A stretch of 64,000 bases of DNA from G963669295 sp963669295. Its GTDB lineage: Bacteria; Bacteroidota; Bacteroidia; Flavobacteriales_D; CALLUQ01. Each line of letters begins with the position of its first letter. Position 1 is the stretch's first letter. The notes under the pieces were generated by a model. That model saw only the letters and a program-made list of their open reading frames with translations. It was not told where the DNA came from and made no database searches. Shown here piece by piece: positions 25,061 through 33,546 of this stretch. The DNA is taken from contig OY769938.1 of assembly GCA_963669295.1 (NCBI GenBank), positions 4,340,001 to 4,404,000 of the forward strand. Reading direction: 5' to 3'. The position numbers and the translations under genes are program-made.

Positions 25061-27866
25061 CTTGATTCATTTTTAAACTAACTTTTGTTCCAGGGGTTCG
25101 TTGTTCAATGGTTAAGCTTAGATTAATGTCGTGCTGCCTGTTGATGAGTTCGATGCGCATTTTAATGATTTCTAGCGCCATAGATTTATGCCCACTTTTA
25201 CTGTTTTTTTGAGCAGTATAAAAACCAACGCCATTGTCAATAACCTGGCATTCAATAACGCCATCTTCTTTATAGATATTAAATTCAACTTTTCCTCCAT
25301 TTATTCCATCAATGCCGTGCCATATGGCATTTTCAACAAAAGGTTGAATCATCATTGAAGGAAACAAATCATTGTCGAGATCCACTTCACTTCCTATATT
25401 AATGTGGTACTCGAATTTTTTGGCTATTCGAAGGCATTCAATGTCTAAGTATTGTTGAATAAACTTTACTTCGTCTACCAACGCAATGAATTGCATTTCC
25501 GAAACACTTAGGTTGGCACGTAAAATTTCCGAGAACTTGTTCATGTACTTTTGGGCTTCTTCGATCCTTCCCGACATAAACAAGTTTTGTATAGCATTCA
25601 GGGCATTGAATATAAAATGGGGATTCATTTGCGAACGGAACGCCCGCTGCCTTGATAAAAGGAGTTGGTGCTCTAAATGCCATTTATCGCGCATGCGGTT
25701 TCTCCACTTAATGAACCATATTGCCATAAGGAGGGCAAAACACAATGCAATGCATGCCCAAAACGTGCGGGTATAGTACAAAGGCACCATTTGATGAATG
25801 GGAATTCGGAGTATGTTGCTTGCGCTGCCATAAGCACTTAACGCCTGGATTTGAATTTCATTTTCTTCTTGCTCTAAGCGATGAAATGCAATGAGGTTGG
25901 ATTGTGTATATGCCCAATCGTGGTTATTTACTTTGTAGCGATAGGTGATGTTTTTTTGGTCGGAAAGGGCAATGGCCCTATAATAAATCTCTATGCCTTT
26001 TGCGTAAGGAACCTCAAAAACATCGGCCTGCGATTTCCTGTAAATTTCGCGACTCTCTGCTTTTATGCGGTCCAAAGTTATTCTTGGTGAAGGAGCAACT
26101 GCATCTTTATCTTCTTCAAAATAAAGGCCGTGCTTTGAAGAAATGAGGTAACCACCTTCAGTAGCGATCAATTGATTAAAGCCCTCGTTGATGATTTTTT
26201 GTTGAATGGCTAGTGTTATTCGCGACTGTTGTATTGAAACGGAGGCGATGTAAATGATCTTAGGGGTGAAAATAGCCAGTAAGCTATCGTTAATTTTATG
26301 CAATGCATTGATTTCTTGTGCCGGAAAATCGATGCGTTTGAGTTGCTTTTCGTTTAAATAATAAATGCCTTCTTTGTTGGTGGAGATAAGCAATTGAGTA
26401 TTGAATGGCAGAATCGTATTTATTCGTGAAGAAGGCCCCTCAATGCGTTTACCGGGCTCCTCTAGATTGTACAACCCTTGATTGGTTCCAAAATAAAGTT
26501 GCTTTTCGTAAGGATAGGCATTTAAAACCCGTCTTCTATATATGTGTTCAGGAGGATGGTGCAGTAAGTTGTTTCTTTTAAATTTTTCGATGCCCTGCGC
26601 ACCAATGAAATACACCACATCTTCTGTAGCAATAATGTCCTTTACTGCAACAACATTGATTGTTCCTACTATTTCTCCCCCAACAATAAGCATGGCTTGC
26701 GTTTCTGTGCTAATGATTAACGAATCAGGATGCAGCGTATAAATGTTAGTGACCAATTCATCAAGAGGCAGCTTGATAGAGTGGAGGGTATCGAGCGTAG
26801 CAATGCTTCTGCAATCTATTCGACCTTTATAACCAATCCATACCCGATCTTCTTGTTTTATCATGGTAGAGATGGTAGGGTCTTCTAACTTTTTGTAAGG
26901 ATATGATGGCGCGTAATAAATGCCACTGCCTAAGGTTGAAACCCATAGTCCTCCTTCAAAATCGTAGACGTAGTCGGAAGGTACATTTTCATAAGTCGTT
27001 TGTGTTTCTACCGCAATGGCATTGTCCTCCACTTTAAACCGCCAGAGCTCGTTGCCAACACCAATTGCAAAGGTTTCCTTATCCTCCTCCAGAAGTAGGA
27101 AGCTACACGTTTTTTTATGAGTTTCCAGCGCATACACTAATTCAGGCACATTGGTGCTCAAATCGAACAAGCGAATGTTAATGGTTTGTGATCCATCACG
27201 AATACCCGATGGAACGATAAGGTGATGATTGAATGACTCAACGCGATCAGTAAATGCCTTCCAGGTAAATAGACTCGACGAGGTAGTGTCTGGTTGTTCC
27301 TTGAACCGATATGCTTGTACCTGCTCATTGGCAACAGGGCCAACAAGCAACAAAAACGCATTGTTGAACGGAATGATTCTACAGGGCTTTTTGGGAAAGA
27401 AATGATGTACCTTACCTGCTTCCGTAAGTTGATAAAAGCCGTCTCTCCAGGTTTGGAAGAGAAGGTCTCCATTGGCTAACTCCTGGGCTTTATAGAAATA
27501 GCTTTCAGATTTTATTTGCGCTAAAATGGGGGTTGAAGTTGCGTTAAAAATAGTGCCATCGAACCAATACGAAAGTTCTCCATTGTAGGTTAAAAACCAG
27601 ATCCGACCCTTTGAATCGGGAAAAATTTGAAACACTTCATTGTCGCTTAAACCATCATCGATCGAATAATTTTTAAACACCTTGCCATCGTACCTGGATA
27701 CACCATTGTCTGTACCCAACCACAATTGCCCAAGGCAATCAGGCTGAATGTCATAAATCACATCTGAACATAAGCCATGAGAAGCATTAAAGTTGATGCC
27801 ATTGCTCTGACAAAAGCAATGAATAGCGATCAATAACCCAAGAATCAATAGCCTTAATCGTAGCAT
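25053..27866 (-). CDS. Two-component-regulator-propeller sensor histidine kinase (LytS type)
   Basis: 937 residues. Signal peptide (about 1-19), then an N-terminal region of two-component regulator propeller repeats (GLCSDVIYDIQPDCLGQLWL, GVSRYDGKVFKNYSIDDGLS), a Y_Y_Y domain (about 590-680, ALSDQKNITYRYKVNNHDWA), one transmembrane helix (about 697-715), and a His_kinase domain with FRSQMNPHFIFNALNAIQNL (phospho-acceptor His) and an ATP-binding N-box (PFVENAIWHGI) and DNGVGF G-box. This is the architecture of Bacteroidota sensors for extracellular glycans or similar ligands. It is transcribed ahead of its LytTR regulator (8-bp overlap) and divergently from the GH16 gene at 28028, which suggests the ligand may be a beta-glucan product; that is an inference. 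Confidence 0.95.
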   Translation of the reverse strand: MLRLRLLILGLLIAIHCFCQSNGINFNASHGLCSDVIYDIQPDCLGQLWLGTDNGVSRYDGKVFKNYSIDDGLSDNEVFQIFPDSKGRIWFLTYNGELSYWFDGTIFNATSTPILAQIKSESYFYKAQELANGDLLFQTWRDGFYQLTEAGKVHHFFPKKPCRIIPFNNAFLLLVGPVANEQVQAYRFKEQPDTTSSSLFTWKAFTDRVESFNHHLIVPSGIRDGSQTINIRLFDLSTNVPELVYALETHKKTCSFLLLEEDKETFAIGVGNELWRFKVEDNAIAVETQTTYENVPSDYVYDFEGGLWVSTLGSGIYYAPSYPYKKLEDPTISTMIKQEDRVWIGYKGRIDCRSIATLDTLHSIKLPLDELVTNIYTLHPDSLIISTETQAMLIVGGEIVGTINVVAVKDIIATEDVVYFIGAQGIEKFKRNNLLHHPPEHIYRRRVLNAYPYEKQLYFGTNQGLYNLEEPGKRIEGPSSRINTILPFNTQLLISTNKEGIYYLNEKQLKRIDFPAQEINALHKINDSLLAIFTPKIIYIASVSIQQSRITLAIQQKIINEGFNQLIATEGGYLISSKHGLYFEEDKDAVAPSPRITLDRIKAESREIYRKSQADVFEVPYAKGIEIYYRAIALSDQKNITYRYKVNNHDWAYTQSNLIAFHRLEQEENEIQIQALSAYGSASNILRIPIHQMVPLYYTRTFWACIALCFALLMAIWFIKWRNRMRDKWHLEHQLLLSRQRAFRSQMNPHFIFNALNAIQNLFMSGRIEEAQKYMNKFSEILRANLSVSEMQFIALVDEVKFIQQYLDIECLRIAKKFEYHINIGSEVDLDNDLFPSMMIQPFVENAIWHGIDGINGGKVEFNIYKEDGVIECQVIDNGVGFYTAQKNSKSGHKSMALEIIKMRIELINRQHDINLSLTIEQRTPGTKVSLKMNQDV

Positions 27867-28027
27867 AAGTGCCCGACTTTTTATAAATCTAAAATACGCT
27901 AAAAAAACAAGCCATAAATGTCGTTTGATAAATGAAAGTGCATGTAGGTAAGTACTGATGGTATTCCATTGATTTTGCTATCCAAGCCATCTAACTTGTT
28001 GAAAGTAAATCTTAAAACGCTATAACA

Positions 28028-30427
28028 ATGAAAAGAAAGACAAAAATTGAATTACTCTCCCTTTTGCTGCTCTTATTCACCGGCCCACTAGCATGGGCAC
28101 AAACATTGAATGCTCCATTGGTCAATAACCCTGAATATAAAACCGGTTGGAACATGGTATTTCAGGATGAGTTTAATGGAAATACAATAGATCCTGTATG
28201 GCACGTAAGAAATGGCTCGTGGGGTACACACCTTGAAAATCCTTTTTTTTATGTGCTCAATCATCCAGATAATGTTGAAGTTTCGGGTGGCACTTTAAAA
28301 TTGAGAAATCAAGTCAACGAGGCTGTGCGTTCGCATGCCGATGGCAACAATTATACGTTTAGGTACACTGCCGGAATGCTATCGCTCGACCTTGAAAGCA
28401 GTGGCATTTATTTTGGCCCTGAAAAATACTATGAAATCAGGTGTAGGTTGCCCTATGGAGATTTACACCATCCGGGGTATTGGACCTGGACATGCGATCC
28501 GAATTGGAGCGAGGTTGATTTTTATGAAAATGGATTTTGTGGCGACAGCTATCAAAGGTTAATAGGAACAAATTCACATTATTTTCCTTGTGGCGATCAG
28601 GAAGATGCCAACCTTAATGCGGCACACGATATCGCACTCGACCCTTCATTGCCACGCATTACGGATGCGTTTTACACGGTTGGGGTACATTGGACCACCG
28701 ACCATATTGATTACTATGTGAACAACCACTTTGCAAAAAGGGTAACCATTAATGTGCCTCAAGATCCTGGCGAACTTTGGTTGGGGAATGCGCTTACCTT
28801 TTCTTTCGATCCGGACGACCTTTCTACCTACCCCACCTATTATAATAATACGGTAACCAGGCTCCTCGACATGGAAGGCCTGGGGCAGTTTGACGACCCT
28901 CACAATGCACTTGAGGTAGATTATGTAAGGGTATACGAAAAAGCCTGTGAGGTAACCGATGCGGTAAGTTATTATGGGGTAGGGCATGGCTATGTCAACC
29001 AACAACAAATGCCAAGGGTGGTTGCCGACATCAATGGAGACATGCGGTCTGATGTTGTTGCTTTTGGCAGCAGAGACACCAGGGTGTCGTTGGGCCAGGT
29101 AGATGGCACGTTTGCCCCTCCGATGTTTGTTTTTGCCGACTACTCTAATAGGCAGGGTTACCAAACGCAATCGTTGCAACCACGGTTAATTGGCGATGTA
29201 GATGGGGATGGCTATAACGACATTGTGGCCTTTGGCTACCAGTACACTACAGTGCGTCCTGGAAATGCTACGGGTACCTTTGATAATAAGGTATATGCCA
29301 TTGAGAATTACACCATTCAACAAGGCTATAGCAACCAGGAACAACGCCCAAGAATGTTGGCCGATGTGAATGGCGATGGAAGAATGGACATTGTGGCTTT
29401 TGCCTGGAATTATACCCTGGTATCGTTGGGGCAGGTTGACCGAACATTTGGTTCGCCTATTTATTCGTTTGCCGATTTTACCATGGAACAGGGGTATGTT
29501 AGTCAAAGCACCACCCCCCGGATGGCGGGAGACGTGAATGGAGATGGTTTTGCCGATATCGTTGCTTTTGGCCCCAGTAACACCTATGTGGCACTTGGAA
29601 CAGGTACCGGGCATTTTAATTTGCCCATGGCTGTTAGCGCAGACTTTACCATAGGGCAGGGCTACAACTCGCAAGAAGACAGGCCCCGTTTACTCGCCGA
29701 TGTAAATGGCGATGGCAGGGATGACCTGGTGGCCTTCGGTTACCTTTATACGACCATCAACCTGGGTCAACCAACAGGGTATTTTGGCCCTAAAACATAC
29801 ATCTATGAGCAATTTACCAATGAGCAGGGTTGGCATACATTGGATGCCTTTCCAAGAAGGTTGGCCGATGTGAATGGCGATTGCAAAGCAGACATCATTG
29901 GGTTTGGAGAAGGAGAAATGAAAGTGGCCATCTCTACCTCAAGTGCCACCACAGCGGCAATGGATGAATATCAAAATGTAATCGATGACTTTACCACAAA
30001 CGATGGGTGGACCCAACAAAACACCTACCCAAGAATGATTGCAGATGTAACAGGGGATGGGTTTAACGATCTTGTTGCTTTTGGTTATGGCCAGGTGTAT
30101 ACTTTGAACTGCTTGAACACCAGCTTGAATACCTGCACCGGTGCAGCCATCTACAACACAAGAAATGCGCCCGAAGAAGGAGATGTTCCGGCATTGGTAG
30201 AGGATGTATTGATTTACCCCAACCCTTCTGGTGGAACGTTTACCATTGAAGGAATAGCAGTGGAACAGTACAACCGGATGGATATTTACAATGCTTTAGG
30301 GGCTTTGGTATACACCACGAATGATTTAAACGAAGTGCAACACATTAGCTTGAAAGAAAAGGGGATATACATGATTAGTTTAATCGGGGTAAATAGCATA
30401 AAAACCGAAAAACTGGTGATTAAGTAA
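28028..30427 (+). CDS. Secreted GH16 glycoside hydrolase with FG-GAP repeats and T9SS domain
   Basis: 799 residues. Signal peptide ends WAQ. The GH16 domain spans about 40-300 (VFQDEFNGNTIDPVW; catalytic segment WSEVDFYENG with Glu162, Asp164 and Glu167). Residues about 329-690 hold seven FG-GAP/VCBS-like repeats of about 56 residues, each with a Ca-binding loop of the DVNGDGRDD type followed by AFG. The last 75 residues are a T9SS type A domain (IYPNPSGGTFTIEG to KTEKLVIK). GH16 enzymes cleave beta-1,3/1,4-glucans or marine galactans; the exact substrate is not predictable here. The gene starts 161 bp from the divergent sensor kinase. Confidence 0.93.
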   Translation: MKRKTKIELLSLLLLLFTGPLAWAQTLNAPLVNNPEYKTGWNMVFQDEFNGNTIDPVWHVRNGSWGTHLENPFFYVLNHPDNVEVSGGTLKLRNQVNEAVRSHADGNNYTFRYTAGMLSLDLESSGIYFGPEKYYEIRCRLPYGDLHHPGYWTWTCDPNWSEVDFYENGFCGDSYQRLIGTNSHYFPCGDQEDANLNAAHDIALDPSLPRITDAFYTVGVHWTTDHIDYYVNNHFAKRVTINVPQDPGELWLGNALTFSFDPDDLSTYPTYYNNTVTRLLDMEGLGQFDDPHNALEVDYVRVYEKACEVTDAVSYYGVGHGYVNQQQMPRVVADINGDMRSDVVAFGSRDTRVSLGQVDGTFAPPMFVFADYSNRQGYQTQSLQPRLIGDVDGDGYNDIVAFGYQYTTVRPGNATGTFDNKVYAIENYTIQQGYSNQEQRPRMLADVNGDGRMDIVAFAWNYTLVSLGQVDRTFGSPIYSFADFTMEQGYVSQSTTPRMAGDVNGDGFADIVAFGPSNTYVALGTGTGHFNLPMAVSADFTIGQGYNSQEDRPRLLADVNGDGRDDLVAFGYLYTTINLGQPTGYFGPKTYIYEQFTNEQGWHTLDAFPRRLADVNGDCKADIIGFGEGEMKVAISTSSATTAAMDEYQNVIDDFTTNDGWTQQNTYPRMIADVTGDGFNDLVAFGYGQVYTLNCLNTSLNTCTGAAIYNTRNAPEEGDVPALVEDVLIYPNPSGGTFTIEGIAVEQYNRMDIYNALGALVYTTNDLNEVQHISLKEKGIYMISLIGVNSIKTEKLVIK

Positions 30428-30472
30428 CCCTACTGCATAAGGTGTTATAAATCATTGAAAATGACAAAGAGG

Positions 30473-30507
30473 AAAATCCTGTCAATGTTATTGGCAGGAT
30501 TTTTTTT
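30473..30507 (+). terminator. Terminator after the GH16 gene
   Basis: AAAATCCTGTCAA-TGTTA-TTGGCAGGATTTT, a 13-bp stem with one G-T pair, followed by more T residues. Confidence 0.9.
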
Positions 30508-30584
30508 GCCCATCAGGCACCAGGGGTTGGAAAGCACTTTGTAGATGTGCAAGCAGTATCCACAAAATCATTAACTTGCCCATC

Positions 30585-31070
30585 ATGGGCTGGAAAATTG
30601 TAGCACGAAAAATAGGCAAGGCGGGCGACCTTAAGCAACGCCAGAAGCGCCAGCGCGAATGGGACCGTAAGTATGGCGATAACTGGATGATTGGCTATCC
30701 GGTTGATGGGGGATTTGTGTCGCAACAAGATGCATTGGAAAGCATTTACTACGAAAGCTATCGCATGCATTTTGAAGCATTCCCTAACGATTTAAAAGAG
30801 CTGATTGCTACTGCCAAGGTGCTGAAAAACCCTCATGCCGAACTTACGGGCGGGGTAGACTTACAAGTACCGGCCATTATGAATTACCTCGACCGGCATG
30901 ACTTGGAACTACAGGGCAACGAGGTGGTAGATATTGGCAGCTTTGGCGACCGTTCGCACAAAATAAGTGTACGTTTAAGTCCGCTTACCATTAAGGTATT
31001 GGGGCACCCTAAAATGACCCTCGAAAAGTTTTGGCAAGAAAAAAAATGCCTGGCCGTTTGGCAGGATTAA
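30585..31070 (+). CDS. Uncharacterised 161-residue protein
   Basis: Start at ATG 30585; an earlier in-frame TTG is less likely. There is no signal peptide or membrane segment. The N-terminal 35 residues are strongly basic and Trp-containing (KIVARKIGKAGDLKQRQKRQ), the rest is mixed alpha/beta. No family recognised. The next gene starts 29 bp downstream on the same strand, so the two are probably an operon. Confidence 0.65.
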   Translation: MGWKIVARKIGKAGDLKQRQKRQREWDRKYGDNWMIGYPVDGGFVSQQDALESIYYESYRMHFEAFPNDLKELIATAKVLKNPHAELTGGVDLQVPAIMNYLDRHDLELQGNEVVDIGSFGDRSHKISVRLSPLTIKVLGHPKMTLEKFWQEKKCLAVWQD

Positions 31071-31099
31071 ATCACTTATAAAAGCCATAAAAAACAACG

Positions 31100-31552
31100 A
31101 TGGAAGCCTTGCAAACAATCCTGCGTGATTTCGAACAGCAATTGGATGGCACCAACTACAGGGCCAGGTTCTTGTTGGAAAAAGTAGGGGAGGGCACCAG
31201 CTTAACTGCTGCCGTAGCACAGCTGCAACAGCAATACCAGATGGATGAAGGGGTGATGAATTACGTGGAAAAAGTTCCTTATGCTAACTTACTCAAGGAG
31301 TTAAAGGAAGGATTGATGTATCGGGGCAACATGGCCGCTGGAGTAAAATTAAAGCCGACGGAGGAAGTAATGTTTGCCCATAAGGTAGTGGCTTTTGAGC
31401 AAGCACTGCAAACCCATTTTCCACCAGCTACCACCAACATTTACACTTTCTTATTGATCAACCCATCCAGTTTTTGGGGCTTTAGCTACTTGCTAGAAAC
31501 CGCTGGTGTCATTTACCTGTTTCAAGGCGTTTCGGAGTATTGTTCCGACTAA
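31100..31552 (+). CDS. Uncharacterised 150-residue protein
   Basis: Cytoplasmic-looking, mostly helical in the first 100 residues, with a hydrophobic C-terminal section (NIYTFLLINPSSFWGFSYLL). No family recognised. It follows the preceding gene by 29 bp, and its stop overlaps the stop of the convergent gene by 4 bp. Confidence 0.65.
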   Translation: MEALQTILRDFEQQLDGTNYRARFLLEKVGEGTSLTAAVAQLQQQYQMDEGVMNYVEKVPYANLLKELKEGLMYRGNMAAGVKLKPTEEVMFAHKVVAFEQALQTHFPPATTNIYTFLLINPSSFWGFSYLLETAGVIYLFQGVSEYCSD

Positions 31553-32202
31553 GATTTGAGGTCGATAATGGTAGCCTCGTTGGAATCAAGATCGACGTAA
31601 GTTACGACTATTTTATAGGGATCCTCGGGATGAAACTTTACGTTTTCTACCCCTTGCTCTCGAACGCCATTCGAATTGTGCAGGTAACGATACCGCAGTG
31701 GACTTTGATCCAGCATCTTAATCTCTGTCATGGTGTGGAGGTCGTACAACCAAAACCAACTGTTGACCGATTCGCTAAACATGTAATCAATCTCGTGATC
31801 GGTATAATCGACAATAACAAAATCTTTCGTGCTGTTTAACGCCACATCGGCCGGTAATCTTGATTTTCCCAGTGCATGTTTATAGCCCAGTAAATCTGCT
31901 TTTTGATGAACGTTTAATCGTTTACGCTTTTTAATGTCATAAGCAATGCCTTCATCCAACCAAACGCTAGCAAATTTATTGTCTGGCACTTCTTCAACTT
32001 TTTCTCCCTCCTTTGCTGGCGTTGCAGGAAAAAATGCCATTTGATCCCACGAAAGGCCAAAGTCGTGGCGTTTTACCAACCGCTGTTTAAACTCCCATAA
32101 ACTGCATAGCATTTCTATACGCATGGGTGTTTCTTTACCGGTAGCATCGGTCAATACGATGTGGTTTTCCTTCACCACGATAAAGCTCCATTTTGCTTTC
32201 AT
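31549..32202 (-). CDS. Uncharacterised 217-residue protein
   Basis: No signal peptide. The C-terminal half has WD40-like strands (DFVIVDYTDHEIDYMF, FHPEDPYKIVVTYVD) with a DxD/N character, suggesting a small propeller or beta-sandwich; the family is not recognised. Its stop overlaps the convergent gene's stop by 4 bp. The small Cys-rich gene upstream ends 3 bp before its start, so the two are one transcription unit. Confidence 0.65.
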   Translation of the reverse strand: MKAKWSFIVVKENHIVLTDATGKETPMRIEMLCSLWEFKQRLVKRHDFGLSWDQMAFFPATPAKEGEKVEEVPDNKFASVWLDEGIAYDIKKRKRLNVHQKADLLGYKHALGKSRLPADVALNSTKDFVIVDYTDHEIDYMFSESVNSWFWLYDLHTMTEIKMLDQSPLRYRYLHNSNGVREQGVENVKFHPEDPYKIVVTYVDLDSNEATIIDLKS

Positions 32203-32204
32203 AA

Positions 32205-32399
32205 TTAGCTGCTATCTCTAAAAAAATCGATGTAAGTATACGTATGGCAATGGTTGCAATACAGCTCGCCAAAAGTTTCATCCACCCCAAAGTCAATGCC
32301 TTTCATTTGATACCAAATGCATACCACATCCTTGCTCATGCACGCTTCGTTACTGCATTCAAAATAATCTTCGATGTGCTGAAAGTGAAGGTGTTGCAT
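32205..32399 (-). CDS. Small Cys-rich protein, possible zinc ribbon
   Basis: 64 residues from the ATG at 32399; a GTG at 32507 would add 36 residues of non-conserved-looking sequence. Two Cys pairs, ECSNEAC and CNHC, plus an extra Cys, would suit a structural zinc site. It precedes the 217-residue gene by 2 bp and is expected to be co-transcribed. No family recognised. Confidence 0.5.
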   Translation of the reverse strand: MQHLHFQHIEDYFECSNEACMSKDVVCIWYQMKGIDFGVDETFGELYCNHCHTYTYIDFFRDSS

Positions 32400-32585
32400 G
32401 GGAGCAGCAAAGTATGCTTCTCGGGTAAGGGGAGGAGAAAGGCGCTGTTCAGGATCACTTTGCGGCCTGGGCCTATTGGCAATGGTTAATCGATTCGGGT
32501 TGTACACTTTTCTAAGTTACATTTTTTAGGTGAAATGCACATAGAATAACAGTGAAAGAGGCATCTGATGGCAGTTTTGCTGTCT

Positions 32586-32868
32586 CCGGCTGAAGTACTT
32601 TTTCCTTCGGCTGAAGTACTTTTTCTTCCGGCTGAAGTACTTTTTCCTCCGGCTGAAGTACTTTTTCTTCCGGCCGAAGCACTTTTTCCTCCGGCTGAAG
32701 TACTTTTTCTTCCGGCTGAAGTACTTTTTCCTCCGGCTGAAGTACTTTTTCTTCCGGCCGAAGCACTTTTTCCTCCGGCCGAAGTACTTTTTCCTCCGGC
32801 TGAAGTACTTTTTCCTCCGGCCGAAGCACTTTTTCCTCCGGCCGAAACACTTTTTCCTCCGGCCGAAG
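32586..32868. repeat. 21-bp minisatellite, about 13.5 units
   Basis: Unit CGGCTGAAGTACTTTTTCCTC and variants with CGGCCGAAGCAC. The period is a multiple of three, so several frames are open on both strands (reading as RPEEKVL on the minus strand and PPAEVLF on the plus). It lies in the gap between two minus-strand genes. No start, signal or conserved sequence supports translation. Confidence 0.95.
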
Positions 32869-32932
32869 CCCCTTTATTGAAGGGCGTTGGTATTCATCAA
32901 GAAATGAAGAGCATACTACCGACGGCAAGGAA

Positions 32933-33526
32933 TTAGCAGTTCTTGTACTTGTCGTACAACCCCTTGTTGTCGGCAATCATGGGCAGGATTTTTTCCAGTC
33001 GCTTTTGCTTGGTAGCTTCGCGCTTAGCGTCGCTAATGTAATCAGCATATTCCCGTTGTTTGGTCAGCCCCATGGCTTCGTAATGCTGTTTTGCTTTGAG
33101 GTGTTTTTGCAATGCTGCTTTCAACTCATCTGGTACCACCAGCGGTTTACGGGTAGGTTTAATTTCCTTGCCTGCTTGTTGGTTGGCAATGGCCTCTTTT
33201 ACATAAGTAAGAATCAACGCGTCATCCATTTCATCCACTCCATTGAACCGCCATTGACGCAATGCTTTGGTAACACCCTCTTGCGCATTCATGAGCTTAC
33301 CTTTAGCATCACTCAGCAAAGCGCCCTGGTAAAACCACAATCCTACATACGACTTAAAAGCGCCAATGCCCACAATGTTTTTTCCATTTAAGGCATATAC
33401 TGGTGCCCCCCACTTTACGGTTTCTTCCAGGTCGGTGGTCAGCAATAACTCGCGCAACCTTATTAACGCTTCTTGCCATTGCTCGTGGTGTTCAATATAA
33501 GCTCCAACGGTTTTGTGTCGTTCCAT
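32933..33526 (-). CDS. YdeI/OmpD-associated family protein (DUF1801-containing)
   Basis: 197 residues from the ATG at 33526; an in-frame TTG at 33550 adds 8. The DUF1801 core is visible: WQEALIRLRELLLTTDLEETVKWGAPVYALNGKN, then VGLWFYQGALLSD, and a C-terminal YdeI-type helical section (VVPDELKAALQKHLKA, EYADYISDAKREATKQKRLEKI). Members of this group are found in many bacteria and one was linked to envelope stress; the biochemical role is unknown. It follows the 530-residue gene by 20 bp on the same strand. Confidence 0.85.
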   Translation of the reverse strand: MERHKTVGAYIEHHEQWQEALIRLRELLLTTDLEETVKWGAPVYALNGKNIVGIGAFKSYVGLWFYQGALLSDAKGKLMNAQEGVTKALRQWRFNGVDEMDDALILTYVKEAIANQQAGKEIKPTRKPLVVPDELKAALQKHLKAKQHYEAMGLTKQREYADYISDAKREATKQKRLEKILPMIADNKGLYDKYKNC

Positions 33527-33546
33527 GGCTCCAACGGTTAGTGCTA

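Noticed and set aside
28646..29674. Long minus-strand frames within the GH16/FG-GAP gene
   Set aside because: They are shadows of repeated DVNGDG codons; the plus strand encodes a complete GH16-T9SS protein.
32586..32868. Possible CRISPR array
   Set aside because: Units are contiguous with no unique spacers; no cas genes are nearby.
32512..32976. Frames of 154 codons (minus) and 122 codons (plus, 32568-32936) over the minisatellite
   Set aside because: Both are open only because a 21-bp unit repeats in phase; there is no signal, domain or non-repeat conserved sequence, and the minus frame starts inside another gene.
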